Origin: Mesostigma viride
Lineage: Eukaryota > Streptophyta > Mesostigmatophyceae > Mesostigmatales > Mesostigmataceae
Assembly: GCA_009746045.1 (NCBI GenBank)
Contig: RPFO01000213.1
Coordinates: 3,738,956 to 3,802,955, forward strand
Direction of reading: 5' to 3'
DNA length: 64,000 nt
Position 1 is the stretch's first letter; every line of letters begins with the position of its first letter. This document shows positions 1 to 11,512 of the stretch, piece by piece. The notes under the pieces were generated by a model that ran no database searches, was not told the origin of the DNA, and saw only the letters and a list, made by a program, of their open reading frames with translations. The translations under genes and the position numbers were made by a program.

Positions 1-165
1 TCCCATCGACAATGAGGGCAAACCAGCGCAAGGCCTAACGCTACCAAGACCGTATCCCATTGACAATGAGGGCAAACCAGCGCAAGGCCGAACGCTACCA
101 AGACCGTATCCCATTGACCATGAGTGCAAGCCAGCGCAAGGCTCTACGCTACAAAGACATAACCC
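1..165. repeat. 54-bp tandem repeat, three copies
   Basis: Three head-to-tail copies of a 54-bp unit start at 1, 55 and 109. The first two differ at a couple of positions and the third is more diverged. The array runs off the left edge of the window, so its full length is unknown. No coding sense is evident. Confidence 0.85.
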
Positions 166-308
166 TACCAAGCAAGACTGAAGAATGTCTCCTTCCGTCC
201 CAAACGTACACGATAGACTCTAGCATGTGATGAGGAATTGAACGAATGGCTCAGAGTTCTAATTTACAATGACTGGCGTAGGAAGCTTACCTTCAAACCG
301 TCGACCAA

Positions 309-370
309 GTATGATTTGTTTTGGTTCTATTGCTTCCGTGTATGATTTGTTTTGGTTCTATTGCTTCCGT
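309..370. repeat. 31-bp direct duplication
   Basis: Two identical 31-bp units (starting tatgatttgttttgg) lie back to back at 309 and 340. They fall just upstream of the methyltransferase exon region and probably represent intron or 5' sequence. Confidence 0.8.
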
Positions 371-569
371 GTGGAATGGTAACATTAGCCTGCCCGCCCG
401 CCCCACCATCCCACCCGCCCCCCCTGGGTTCTATTTTGGTATCCTTCTGCCGCCCTATTTAGACCTGCCCTGTCACGAGCTTGCCTTAACATGCCCTGCT
501 TATATTCGTGACCATGGCCCTTGTACTTCTACCCATGTGCTGCGGCCATGCTCGTTCTGCTTCTCGGCT

Positions 570-815
570 ATGCCGTCGCCCCTCCACTTTCCTTTCTGTG
601 CCCCTTGTTCCCTAATCGGTGGACAGGTGCCGTCGCCCCTCCACTTTCCTTTCTGTGCCCCTTGTTCCCTCTGCTGTCAACTGGTGCCGTCGCCCCTCCA
701 CTTTCCTTTCTGTGCCCCTTGTTCCCTCTGCTGTCAACTTGTGCCGTCGCCCCTCCACTTTCCTATCTGTGCCCCTTGTTCCCTAATCGGTCGACTGGTG
801 CCGTCACCAGCCGCC
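570..815 (+). repeat. 57-bp tandem repeat, four copies plus a partial
   Basis: Units start at 570, 628, 685 and 742, with a partial fifth at 799. Fifty-seven is a multiple of three, so the array can be read in frame as a 19-residue Cys/Pro-rich repeat (VPSPLHFPFCAPCSL core). It runs up to the open frame of the methyltransferase below. I cannot tell whether it is translated or is intron sequence; its pyrimidine-rich make-up would also suit the 3' end of an intron. Confidence 0.8.
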
Positions 816-845
816 AGCGTGCGCACGCCCTCGGGCTGCCTTCTT

Positions 846-1800
846 CGCCAAGTGGGGGCGGACATCCGCAACGCGAACGCCATCAATGAATCCGAAGATG
901 ATGCGGATAATGCAGATCTGGCACCTGGCAAAGCCATCGAGGAGAGCACAACAGATGAGGCACCAGGGAAAGCCATCAAGGATGAGACAGGCATTAAGAA
1001 GAAAAATGGCAAGCTGACGGATGCGGGCAAGCAGGCCGTCGCAGGTGGCACAACGATGCCCGGAGGGGTCACTATACCAGGAGCGTCCATGAATGCACCC
1101 GAGGACTGGTGTGGTGGTCTGGTCAAGGAAGGGTATTTGAGGGACCGGCCCAGCCTGTGGGTGCTCGAGGGGCTGCATGTGCTGGACGCGGGCGCGCTGA
1201 CGATGATGCTGGCGGACGTTTCCGACATTGCGGCAAAGGGGAGCGTGATGGCGGGGAGCATAAGCAAGGCCAAGGCAGTGGAGGTGAGCTTTCGAGTGCC
1301 CGTGGAGATGCAACCATGAGTGATAGCCAGGTGCATGTATACCTTACGAAACTAAGGTTATGTTAGCAATCCTACCCCGAAATGTTTCCCCTTGACACTC
1401 AGCTGCAACTAAGTACTCCTGTTTTTTTTGTTGTTGTTTTTTTTTCCTTTTTTTTTTTTTTGTTCTATGCTGTAACCATCCCTGCGAATACTGTAACCAC
1501 CCCTGCAACTTTGTGCAGGCGGCCCTGTCCTGGTCAGAATGGTCCCCCAGAAACCCCGATCAACCCATCTCCGACCAAGACCGCATCAAGGAGCTTTTTG
1601 CCGAGTATGGCCTGCAGGCCGAGGTCATCGACCTCGACGCCACGCTCAGGTCCATCGGGAGCGCCGTGCAGGAGGAGGACCTTGTGCTGTTCGCCGCCAC
1701 GCAGAGGCGACTGTCGCGGTATCAGCAGGAGGAAGGGTGGCGGGAGCTTGGGCGGGCGGAGATGGATGGGGGAGAGGAAGGCTTTATGGACATGAACTGA
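846..1800 (+). CDS. Leucine-carboxyl-methyltransferase/PPM-type SAM-dependent methyltransferase, 3' part, two exons
   Basis: The region encodes the C-terminal half of a class I SAM methyltransferase of the LCMT/PPM family. The hallmark is REGYLRDRPSLW-like: KEGYLRDRPSLWVLEGLHVL followed by an Asp/Ala helix and a Gly-Ser strand, where family members read RPTxWixEGlxxYL. The first exon seen ends at 1283 (GAG|GTGAGC). The intron 1284-1518 is T-rich and ends TTTGTGCAG. The last exon is 1519-1800, both sides phase 0, with stop at 1798-1800. The segment around 880-1080 is acidic/Lys-rich and looks like an inserted linker with two APGKAI repeats. The left boundary given is arbitrary: the upstream exon with the SAM-binding motif was not found and may lie outside the window. 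The substrate cannot be inferred. A TGTAA motif at 2189-2193 is a candidate polyadenylation signal. Confidence 0.6.
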
Positions 1801-2667
1801 AGAATGGGCCGCAGGCTCGTGGCCAACTATTTATTTTTATGAATCGGGAAGGCCTCACTTGAGTAAATAAGTGAGTACTTGCGTGCGATGCACAGAAGCA
1901 TGCCACGGAGTCTTATGCTAATCTCATTATCTCATGATTTCATAACAGTGAACATTACTATTTATAAGCGAAAGTCGGGACATGCATCATGCCCCAACCC
2001 TATCAAAGAGACAACCAGCGCAGAATATAATCCCCATCTGAGGATTCATTTGAGATGCATGTGATTGAGGCCTGCGTGTATAGGCTAATCGACCAATGAG
2101 CTCGTCAGTTTGCTGGCCTTAATTTAAAGTTACCGAGTGCGTCTACATTTTTACTGTAGGGGCACATACAGAGATCAAAAAATGCATGTGTAACATTATA
2201 ATGAATATATATAATTGCCAATTGGTACTTTAAAGTAAGTAGGTAAGTGCGTGAACATGCACTCAAGGCATGCCATGGAGTACCTGATGAGGTACTTTTC
2301 TACGCGGATACTTCACCCGCGAAGGCAAGTGGCGCGACTCACTCGCCTGCAGGTCTGGAGTCGCAGATAGCAACTCCGCGTCTGGACTATCCTTGAGACG
2401 ACTGTGCGCTCAGCCATGATGCATACGGGTCTGGGGGTAGGTTGCTTGCTAGCCCCCGATAGCCCAGGAGAATATAAAGGCTTCTCCCGGAGCCAGAGGG
2501 TTATTAGGGGCACACGTACCCCTGCATGGTTCACCCACAACCCCCAATAATTGCCATAATGTACAGTCAGTTTGTAGTGTATAGTTGAAGCTTCTCTTGA
2601 CTTTCACGCAGTCACATGCATGTCGACTATTAATTAAGATCGCCTTTTTTCACGATGAGAGGCAGAT
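1801..2667. other. Intergenic, no gene seen
   Basis: Only short open frames occur here. The stretch contains the TGTAA candidate at 2189 and a moderately GC-rich block (2290-2560) that I do not recognise. Confidence 0.6.
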
Positions 2668-2812
2668 TCGGTGGCAGATTAAAATTAAATTAAATTAAAT
2701 TAAATTATAACATGCCTCCGTGGGGAGGTCATGTAGCACATATTTCATGATGGATGGGAAGCCGCGTGATCGAACTATCCTAACTCTATCTAGAAAATCC
2801 TAACTGCACTAC

Positions 2813-4340
2813 TCATCAAAACGCCTCCTCCGCTTGGGGGGAGGTGGCTTGCCCACAGGGTCGGGCGTGTGCGCCTTGACAATCTTCTTCCACCGCGTCT
2901 TGTCCTGCATGGCAGTCCAAAGACGGGAGAGAGAGTGGATGCGGTGCTCAAACTGGGCTGGGACCACTAGGTCGTCCAGCAACATCTGAACGTAGTTCGT
3001 GACAGGTTTCCCTACCCTTTTGGGAATGTCCTTGGGGCCAGGCCAGGTCAGAATGTGCCGCCCTGGCTGTCCAAGCCGCTGGGGGCCGGCCAGACCGAGG
3101 GTGGTGTCGACCTGGCTGGTGCGTGCAAGGTGTCCTACAAATGCTATCCTACGCTGCCTAATCTCGTCCGAAACACGAGGCATGCCATGATACAAAGACT
3201 CTGATCACGGACGCTCGGAAAAACCTACATTAAGGACCTGCCGAAGCATCCTGTAAACTGTGCCGTCGAGCCGGGCTGCCAGTTTGGGTGGGAGGGTCCA
3301 CGCCTCGGCGCCATACGTGAGCACCGTGAGGACGAGGACCTTGAAGAGCATGCGCTTGCGGTGCCCGTTAAGGCCCTTCGAGCGCCAGTAGGGTGTGAGC
3401 GAACGGAGCTTGGCCCAGGCAAGGCCGATGCGGGTGTCCACATCGTCGGCGGTGTCAGGAAGCCAGCTCCCCAACAACTTGAAGCGGTCGCGGAACGGGA
3501 CCTCCGTCCCGTCGAGCAGGCGCGGCAGCGGTGGTTTACTGGATGCTCCTATCAGTGACCATCGCCTCAGTTTTGACACTAATCTCCAGCCCCACCGCCC
3601 GCGCCTCCAGGCCCAGGCAGTCCAGCCAGGTCTGAATGTGCTCGGGGCTCTCGATGAGGGTGGTATCATCCGCATAAATCAGGTCGGCAAGGCGGTAACC
3701 AGGTCTAACCCCGCCGTGCTCTTTCACGTTAAGGATGTCCAAGCCTGGCTCGAACCCCTTAAGAGCAGTAAAGCGCGCACGTGCCCGGCGCATGACGTGA
3801 TCCACGACAATAATGAACAGGTATGGGGACAGGACACAACCTTGCCACACCCCGTGGTGAAGGGGGAATGGTGGAGTGGTGCCCTCTGCAGTCCGCGGCT
3901 ACTGCCTGTGAACCCTCATAAGATACACGATGCTCGATGCAAAATGCGACTAGCTCCTCGATCCGGCAGCTATGGTCGTCATCTAGCAATGTGCGGGTGT
4001 TAAAAGTGGCGAGGGCCAAGGATGCCTGCTGGCCCACCAGGGGAGGACGACGATGGATGATGGGGGTGGATGCGGCGGGGGGTGGAGGTGGGGATGAAAC
4101 GGAGGGGGGAAGGGAAGCGGTAGAAATAGTGCTTTTCATCGCATTTATTTTGTCCTGCAAGCGTAGGATGCGAGCCTGCCGCTTGCTCGGGGTATTCGGG
4201 GTTGGGGCTGATTGCACAACGCCGAGGCGTAGGTAATCTAGCAAACGTTGGGTTTTACGGATCTGACATTTGACAGATGAGGTTGTGGCCCGAAATACCG
4301 GCACCACCATGGCTTTCACCCGACGGTTAGGTCGAGGCAT
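2813..4340 (-). pseudogene. LINE A ORF2 remnant: start of APE endonuclease joined to the C-terminal half of reverse transcriptase
   Basis: The first part (4340 to about 3900) has a Pro/Ser linker and the opening strand of an APE-type endonuclease (LALATFNTRTLL). It then jumps to the RT palm: GCVLSPYLFIIVVDHVM and the catalytic YADDTTL around 3680-3850. The rest of the endonuclease and the RT fingers are missing, so an internal deletion has fused the two ends. Frames shift near 3540 and 3200. The C-terminus (RQRRIAFVGHLARTSQVDT ... KPPPPKRRRRFDE) is in a further frame and stops at 2809. The element cannot make active ORF2. Confidence 0.8.
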
Positions 4341-4414
4341 GGTAGTGGAACGGGACTGTTTAGAGGCTGTCTCCGAAGCCTGTTAGCCGCGAGCCGACGA
4401 GGAAGGTTGTCTAC

Positions 4415-5599
4415 CTACTGTCTACCAACAGAGGCAGCACCCTTCTGGCTAGACACCTGACGAGACTCCGCTCCGGGGGTGTTAATCGGAACACCTGGAA
4501 TCCTCTGCCCACCAAAGAATGCTGCGAAGGAGCCATCCTGAAGCAGACGCAGCTTAATGCGCTTACCCGGGGTCTCGTGCTCCTTGGCTGCCTGGACGAC
4601 GGGGCTGTTCCACACCGCGCTCCTCGCCTTCAGTTGGGCCGGCGTGTAGTCCTCGTCGAGGCTGAACTCACCTCGCTGGAGCAGACGACGTGCTCCCAGA
4701 ACGAGACGTTTGTCGTGCATGGAGGCCATGGTGACGACGACCAGGCCCATAGGGCCTGGCAGCCGAATGGCACGTTCAATGGCAACACGGTTCTGGAGCT
4801 GCAGCCTGCCCAGAAACGCTGGGCCGCGCAGCAACTCGGTAAGTGAGTGTGCTGTCTCATGGGCGTCGCCTTTCTGGAAGCTCTTGATTACCATATTGCG
4901 TTTGCGTTGCTCCACTGCATTCTGGGTGACCGCAGCGGTAGCGGCAGACTTGGCCGCCTGTTGAACAATGGTGGTCAACTGCTTGCCGGTAACGTCGGCA
5001 AACGTGGTCGTTTCGGCGGGGGCTGCCATGGCTTTCTTCAGCTCCAGCAATTGTGCTGTCGCAGCTGCAGACGCCTCTGTCAGGACCTTAATTTCGCCCT
5101 GCACGGTCGTAAAAGACTGTGCGAGGTTCTGCAGTTGCCCGGTAATATCGGACGCGGGGGCTGGCCCGGCGATGGCTGTCGCCGGCAGCTCTACAAGCGC
5201 AGGGCAGCACGAAATAAGACAGGCAAGCTGACGCTGGTCCGCCTCCCAACCACCCCACTCATCCTCAGGGGCGTCCATAATCTCGACTGTGGTAGGGTGG
5301 CGAACCGGGGCGTCGTTGTCTCTGCGGAGCTTCAGCACGCTGGTTACGGCGGCGTCTTTGTAGGCGAGTAAGGTAGCGATGTTGGTCAGGCTCAAACGCT
5401 GTTCGGGAATGTAGAATGCTGAGGGAATGGCTTCCGGCAAGGAGGTTTCAGTATCTATCGGAGTTGCTTCCGAAGTCTTGGGCCGCTTTTGAGCGGCGTT
5501 CTCGGCGGCGACATGGCTGTCGTTGGCGATTTTGTTTGCAGCAAGCTGGGCATCGGTAGACTCGGCGACAGAAGCTGGAGACGATGCGGGGGCCTCCAT
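4415..5599 (-). CDS. LINE A ORF1 protein (RNA-binding/chaperone type)
   Basis: An uninterrupted 394-aa frame starts at an ATG (MEAPASSPAS). The N-terminal half is Ala/Ser-rich. The middle (about residues 150-230) is a likely coiled coil rich in Ala, Gln and Leu. The region beginning EQRKRNMVIKSFQ is a basic strand like the start of the RRM domain of L1-type ORF1 proteins, and the segment with SLDEDYTPAQLKARSAVW matches the C-terminal domain pattern (D-x-TP/L-x-Q-x-x-R). Such proteins form trimers on LINE RNA and chaperone target-primed reverse transcription. No zinc knuckle was found. The function is inferred from position and pattern. Confidence 0.65.
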   Translation of the reverse strand: MEAPASSPASVAESTDAQLAANKIANDSHVAAENAAQKRPKTSEATPIDTETSLPEAIPSAFYIPEQRLSLTNIATLLAYKDAAVTSVLKLRRDNDAPVRHPTTVEIMDAPEDEWGGWEADQRQLACLISCCPALVELPATAIAGPAPASDITGQLQNLAQSFTTVQGEIKVLTEASAAATAQLLELKKAMAAPAETTTFADVTGKQLTTIVQQAAKSAATAAVTQNAVEQRKRNMVIKSFQKGDAHETAHSLTELLRGPAFLGRLQLQNRVAIERAIRLPGPMGLVVVTMASMHDKRLVLGARRLLQRGEFSLDEDYTPAQLKARSAVWNSPVVQAAKEHETPGKRIKLRLLQDGSFAAFFGGQRIPGVPINTPGAESRQVSSQKGAASVGRQ

Positions 5600-5910
5600 A
5601 TCTACGTTTAATCACACCTAGACGAGGGCAGGGGGCGCAGGCACACGGTTCACGTGCGTGGTGCCGCCATATCGTGCAGAAAAATAGCGATATCTGCTGG
5701 GCAGGCCGCTGGCGATAACTTGCGAAATCCTGGGCGATGGCTGCCAAAAATTAGATCAGCGTGTTCGTCATCAAAAAGCCGAGTCTGTTGCAATTTACCC
5801 GACCAAATTTCACGCCCGGAGTCAAAAGTTATGAGCATTCTCGGCATCCATAGCTCGGCACACCGTAAACCGAGGGGATGATATAAATGGAACCACATCG
5901 GTGGCAGATC

Positions 5911-6411
5911 TAATTAATTAATTAATTAATTAATTAATTCTCTTGCCTTTCCGTCTGGACCGCGCCCCACGGATAAGGATCGAGGTGATCAATTGATTAA
6001 TTTATAAACTACTATATTCGTATTTATTTATTAATTTACTTATTTATTCAATTACTACTATTTATTTATTAAACACATGCTCCCGTTGGGGAGTCACGTA
6101 GCACCAGAGTGCTTTTAATCAGTTTTTAGCGAATAGTTGAAGCTCCTCTTGACTTTTCGTCTGGACCGCGCCCCACGGACCAGGATTGAGGTGATCGATT
6201 GATTTATCAATTAATTAATTGATTTATATTGATTTATTTGTTTATCAGTTATAACACGTGCTCCCCTTGGGGAGTCACGGAGCACCAGAGTGCTCTTAAT
6301 CCCGGCCTCAGTGATCGTGCACAGCGGGCAGGTGGTAGAGACCCCGTCCTTCCCTCATGCCATGCACAGGGTGCACAATCGGACCCGTCAAAATGACGAT
6401 CCGGCATCCCT
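5911..6411. repeat. Nested LINE 3'-end fragments with (TTAA)n tails
   Basis: A (TTAA)n tract at 5911-5938 is followed by a block with CGTCTGGACCGCGCCCCACG that recurs at about 6155-6180. A minus-oriented LINE 3' UTR follows (6255-6411; the reverse complement includes GTGCTCCGTGACTCCCC), of the type seen at 23640-23833 and 28690-28891. No coding potential is seen. These look like overlapping 5'-truncated insertions. Confidence 0.6.
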
Positions 6412-6587
6412 ATGGGTGCAACCACGAGCCACAAGCCACAAGCCACGAGGTAGCCATGGCTGACGGCGGAGCTCATAACGCTCACGTTTGATTGAGCACC
6501 GAATTCAGCTGTGAATATCACAATCGCTTCGTCTTTCTAAGACGCACATGCTGATATAATTTTCCGAAGCTATTACGCAATATATAT

Positions 6588-9500
6588 ATGACGAGCAAAC
6601 GCTCATGCATCGACGCAACGCAGCCTGGCGGCTGCGCTTGGCAATGAAAATATACGTCTGCAGCTCCGGCTGCAGCTTCGCCCTCAGGTCCGGCAGGCAG
6701 CGGTGACACTAGTCGCGCACTGGTGGTCGCCCAGCACCCTCCCGGGCTTCATGCCTCGCCTTCAGCCTCGCCTGAGCCCAAACGCAGCCGCCCAACTGAA
6801 CCTAGCTGGTCTGAGTACAACTTTGACGTTGACGAGTTATTTTCCACCTTCGACGTCCACAGACCTGGCTATTTCGACAGGCCACACATCCGGATATACT
6901 GGAGCTCCTGTTTTATGGGCCGTATGCCTCCCTTCTTGACCTGCTGTGCCAGCGCCTCCAACGCCATGAAATGCTTCCGCAGCCAGTCTGACGGCCAGTT
7001 TCAGCTCCGCGCAGCTGACCTGTCTGGCTGGTCGCGACCGCGCCTTCAGCTTGCCGCCCTCTTTTCCATCCTTCAGCGTGCTTCCGCGGAACTCTGGTAA
7101 CCCGTCCCCTTGACCGAATTCACCCTCCTCTACCACCTCTCACAGCACGTGACGCCCCTCGCTGCAGAGGTGGCAGCTTTGGGTCGCACGCTGGCTGCGG
7201 CCCTCCCCACCATCCCCACCGCCACTGCCACCCTCCTCGCCTCCACCCCCGCCCCCCCCCCCTCATCCGCCTCCACCGACTCCATCACCGCGCCCAGCTC
7301 CGCGACATCGATCAGCACCTTAATTAAGACAATGCAATCGCCATCGAGGTCCTGCAAAACACCGCAGGCCTCACCGCCCAGGCGGTGAAGGACATTGCCG
7401 CCAAGCCCGCCCCAGCTGGCCTGGCTGGCGGATGCTCCTCCCATCCCGACCTGGGCGGACATGATGCTTAAGCAGCACACCACCTCCACCACCTCCCGGC
7501 CGTCGCAGCACAGCTCCAGCAGCAAACGCTCGACCTCCGCGAGGAGGCCGAGCTCGCCAAGCGTAGCCTCAACGTCATCGTCAAGAACTTTGACATGGAG
7601 GAAGGTGAGAATTCCGAGAAGCTTACGCGTGCGTTTGAGAGAGAAATCCTTGGTCGCATGGGCCTTAATGGTGAGATCGAGCTGGTCGCCCACCGCCTTC
7701 CCCGCGCGCGGGGTAAGGCCGTAAGGCAGGGGCGCCCCCGCTCCTTCTCACCTTTCAGAACCCGGCGGACAAGATCTCTTTCCTCAGACGCCGCAAGCGG
7801 CTCGAGAAGACTCACTTCACCCTTGACGACGACTTGACCCTGGCGCAGCAACAACGGCGACGGGAGCTATACGGTCTGAAAGTGCCAAAAAACACCCATC
7901 TTACTCCTCCTAGCTGCACTAATATTCGGATGATGGTCAAACTTGGTGGCTGGCTTCTCCATGGTACCCAGATTTACTGTGCCAAGTCACACCTTGGTTG
8001 GCCTCTTGGTGCTCACAGAATGGTGACGTCCAAAAGCATAAAAAACGCCAAAATTGCCAGTTTTATTCATAATTAATTCCACAAACAACACAATTAATGT
8101 CGTTTTGACCTGGAAATGGGCAGACACATTAAATATAACATATGCAGCTCAAGTACTAAGTTGCACCCGAAGTAGAGATGGGATGGCCAGAAATTATGCT
8201 GTCAACCGTCACAAATACGGTCATTTGGAGCATTTTATGGATCATTAAATGCACCCAACAGTGCAAATGAGCTCAGATTAAGCTGGAAGTAAGCAAACAC
8301 TTTACTTGCAACATCTGCAGGCTGGCTGCAAAGTTGCACCTTGATTGAACACCAACTAGTTACATGATTCTGCTGTCACGCGTCACTCTCGCGCAAAATT
8401 TGGATATATAATGCACCACAGGTAGCGCAAATGAGTTCAGACAGAGCTGAAATTTTTAATGCAATTTAAATAGAGCATGCTGAACATGATTGCCAAGTAT
8501 TACCTCAGTCACACCACAGATGACGATGTGTCACAGTGACACGTGACAGCAGCCAACATCATATAATATTTCCTTACAAGTTCATACCCCATAACAGTAC
8601 GAGCTGAGGTAAGGTTGAACTCCAACTTGGTTATCTCCACCCATACATGTGGCATGCACTTCATCATGGAAATACATGAACAGTTGTCTCTTTGATACAT
8701 CAATAGTATTAACTACCAACATTCCAATGGTGGGGCGTGTTGAGAGAGAGCAACTAGTTGGCAAGTCAAATAGTGGTTCGAAGCAAACATGGCTGCACAC
8801 TACATTTGCTTGCAGTTGCTATCTAACATCTCTAGCACATTAACTAGCCAGCTAGCTCGCATGCCAAACAATCTTCTAAAGGTGCATGGGCATTTTTTTA
8901 TGTGTTGTTCATCGTGCACCCTGGACTACCAATCCTAGTGAAGCATGGGCTATGCACGGCAGATGGAGGATGTGGCCATGGGCATGCCATGAGCAGATGC
9001 CAGCGAAGGTGCTGGCAGCAGGCAGGTCAGGCAGCAGTAGTGGGATCTAGTGATGCAGAAGAGAGTGGCACATGTGGTAGAAAGTAATGCAGATGGCAGT
9101 AGTATGGCCAGTGGCACGAGGCAGCGATCATGAAGGCTATCGTTATGCAGATAGACGTTATGGTCTAGCCTTGAGGTTATGTTGCTACTGCTGCATGATG
9201 GAAGGGAAATTTATGTGGCAGGTGGCACGGTACAGCCAACAGTGGTGTAGTGTGCAAACCAACTCATTGGGGTGGGCTTGTGGTGAAAGCTCTCCATTCA
9301 GATTTCCGTGGCAACACACCAGGTCATGATATTCTGTGGTGCTGGCAAGTGGTAGTGACAGATTGATCATGCCAGTGATTGATAGCAATGGTGAGCAGTA
9401 GGGTGCCTTCTTTGATACTACTGGCATTATCTGTTGTGCCAGGTGCCAGCTATGTCAGCTGCCGATGCTGCTAAATGTGGCCCCAGTTTCTGGTGCTACG

Positions 9501-11512
9501 ATAGAAGAGATGAAGAGGGCCGGCAGGAACTTGTGGCTGCAATCACGATCAAGGCTGCGATGGGCGAAGTCAATATGGCAGATTGTGGCAGCAATGGTGC
9601 AGGGCCTGGCGTTATCGTTAATGGCAGATTCCATACTGAGTTGTAGGGACACTGCCAGCAGTTACACCAACAGGCGAGACTCATGGTGGTGGACGTTGCT
9701 CCTGGTGGGAGTCTATAATATCTGTCACATGGGTATGCGCACACGATGCACCTGGTGGTCCTCCATGCTAACGACAGGAATGTTGGTATTGCTATGCAAT
9801 CGTGGCACTGCTAACAACGGCGTAACAGTGGTAGGTGTGTTGGGGTGGTGGGGAGTGATGTGGCAGTGGTGTGGCAGCAAGCACTTTGGTAATCGTTATT
9901 GTGATGTTGTTGTGAGCCCGTAGAAGGTGTCCTGGTGAGATTCATGCCTCTTACGCAATGCTGTAAGCCCATTGTGCACTCTGTTGTGCCCGCAACAATA
10001 TTCATCATCATAGGCAGCAACCATATCAAAGACAAATCAGCCCCCTTCCATGTATAGTACTTAATTCTCAGCCTGCTTCAACATATCTGAATGTAACAAG
10101 GGCAATGAATCCTGGGTTTCCCAAGGCAGCAACAACATCTGCGCACTTCACATACCTGGGCTCCCCCCTGGTTTCTTCGTGCCTCCCAGCCCCAGATCAG
10201 AACACGCCGCCCATCATTGATAAACATGGTGCATTATAATCTGGCCAAGGAAAGAGGTTGAAATACTTACCAACAGGTCCGCTAAAGTGGAGCCCCAGCA
10301 GCGTGTTGTATGGCCTGTGAAAGCTGGATAAGCTCCAGGGTTGCACATCAACACACCTATATGTGCTGACTGTTGAATACAGGACATGTACCTTCTGTTT
10401 GTTGCCTTCAGGCTCAGCTTCCTACGCCATGAATTACACTTGGAAGAATGAACAGGCGCACATCACGCTGTTTGGGGAGGCTGGCCATGGCTTACGTCTC
10501 CCTCTCGAGCAGCGATGCTTGACGAGGCGTCCGGCGTAACATGAACGAGGCGCTTTCACGAGCCTCGGGGAAAGAGACAGGCAGAAAATCTGGAAGGGGA
10601 ACGGGGCTGGCTTCACCCTACCTTGGATCCGGATGCCGAAAAAGCAGGTTCCACTGTACAGCGTCGACTCAACCAGCGCAATGCGTATTCATGCTTCATT
10701 TCGCAACGATCGCAGGCGATATTCAGTGATGAGCGCAGGTCTACACTACAGAGCCAGCAAAAAATCAGGCTGGGCTTCGCTCTAGAAGTTGTTGAAGCGC
10801 CCTGCGCAAATGGGATGACAAAAATGAAAGAAACGAGGGAGTGGCATATTTTTACGTGCGTTGCCATGATCAGCCCCGCACGCACCCTCCCGGCAGTTCC
10901 AACTGCTGCGGCAACGAGGCATTTACAATGGCAGTCGTTTTAACAAAAAGTTTTTCGGTCAAAATTTTTTGAATTAGTCATAGAATCGTGCGAGCGGCTT
11001 ACCTTGAACTACACTGTCGCCGTTTTCGATAAGTTTCCGGTGTGACTTTTTGGGGGTCCACTGCAAAATGCAGCGGACCTGACCCGACCTCGCGAAAATG
11101 CCCGCCCTTTTTCTGTTTTCCTGAAAAAATGGACCGATTTCTTTAGGATAAAAAAATATCTACGTGAAGTAGATGAGTTATGAAGGCTCAAAATCAATTC
11201 GCTGTCCGTAATGTGTTCTCAGGACGGTCGCTAGGATTTTCACGGCCGCCATGGGTGCTGCGTGACTTTTTGCCTCGTCGTCACCTTCCCGCCCACCAGA
11301 TTTTCGGGATCTCGCGCCAATTTGGTGACGGAGTAAGATGGTCGTTTTTGGCGGGGCTCGGACCGTTGTGTATATGGCCGACCTACCTCCAGCTCCGGCA
11401 GACCAAGGCGGGGCAGCCGGTGTACTGGAAAGGGGCGGTCATCTACGTCGGCCACAAGCCCTGGCATGCGACCCCCGCGGCCGCAACGACTCCAGACGCC
11501 CATGCAGCTTAG
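6588..11512 (+). pseudogene. LINE B ORF1, frameshifted and split
   Basis: An ATG at 6588 begins like the ORF1 of elements D and E (TSK, STQRSL homologues) but indels break the frame repeatedly. Recognisable pieces are the PPGLHASPSASPEPKRSR segment (6730-6790) and the basic/acidic C-terminal domain (7560-7869). After the transposon, the last exon-like piece 11375-11512 reads WPTYLQLRQTKAGQPVYW and stops at 11510-11512. The two halves abut exactly when 7870-11372 and one TA are removed. Confidence 0.8.
7870..11372. mobile_element. 3.5-kb DNA transposon with terminal inverted repeats inserted in LINE B
   Basis: The left end (TACGGTCTGA ... GCCAAAAAACACCCATCTTAC) matches the reverse complement of the right end (TACACAACGGTCCGAG ... 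GCCAAAAACGACCATCTTAC) over about 36-40 bp with a few indels. The target was gagc-TA-tggcc in the LINE ORF1, and a TA duplication fits (7868-7869 and 11373-11374). No transposase is visible: the longest internal open frame is about 150 codons and resembles nothing I know. It is therefore probably a non-autonomous element. The interior is AT-rich with low-complexity CA/TG stretches (8000-9000) and a GC-richer right arm (10430-11340). The TA target suggests, without proving, a Tc1/mariner-type mechanism. Confidence 0.75.

Larger units (their letters stand above)
2680..5897 (-). mobile_element. LINE A: non-LTR retrotransposon with ORF1 and an internally deleted ORF2
   Basis: The element lies between two copies of a 12-bp target-site duplication, TCGGTGGCAGAT, at 2668-2679 and 5898-5909. 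It reads on the minus strand: 5' UTR, ORF1 (4415-5599), a broken endonuclease/RT ORF2 (2813-4340), a 3' UTR with a conserved GTGCTACATG..CTCCC..GG block, and an (AATTT)-like tail at the TSD. Copies of the same 3' UTR recur near 16250, 26160, 31810 and 63640, so this is a multicopy family. Confidence 0.85.

Noticed and set aside
734-1336. 200-codon minus-strand frame opposite the methyltransferase exon
   Set aside because: The plus strand carries the recognisable RDRPSLWVLEG motif and a matching downstream exon; the antisense product is featureless.
3536-3850. RT with YADD as part of a retron or diversity-generating element
   Set aside because: The adjoining endonuclease, ORF1, 3' UTR and TSD make it an ordinary eukaryotic LINE.
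9465-9923. 152-codon frame inside the TIR transposon as a possible transposase
   Set aside because: It has no DDE-like spacing or helix-turn-helix and is low-complexity Trp/Cys/Met-rich. The composition follows the TG-rich DNA.
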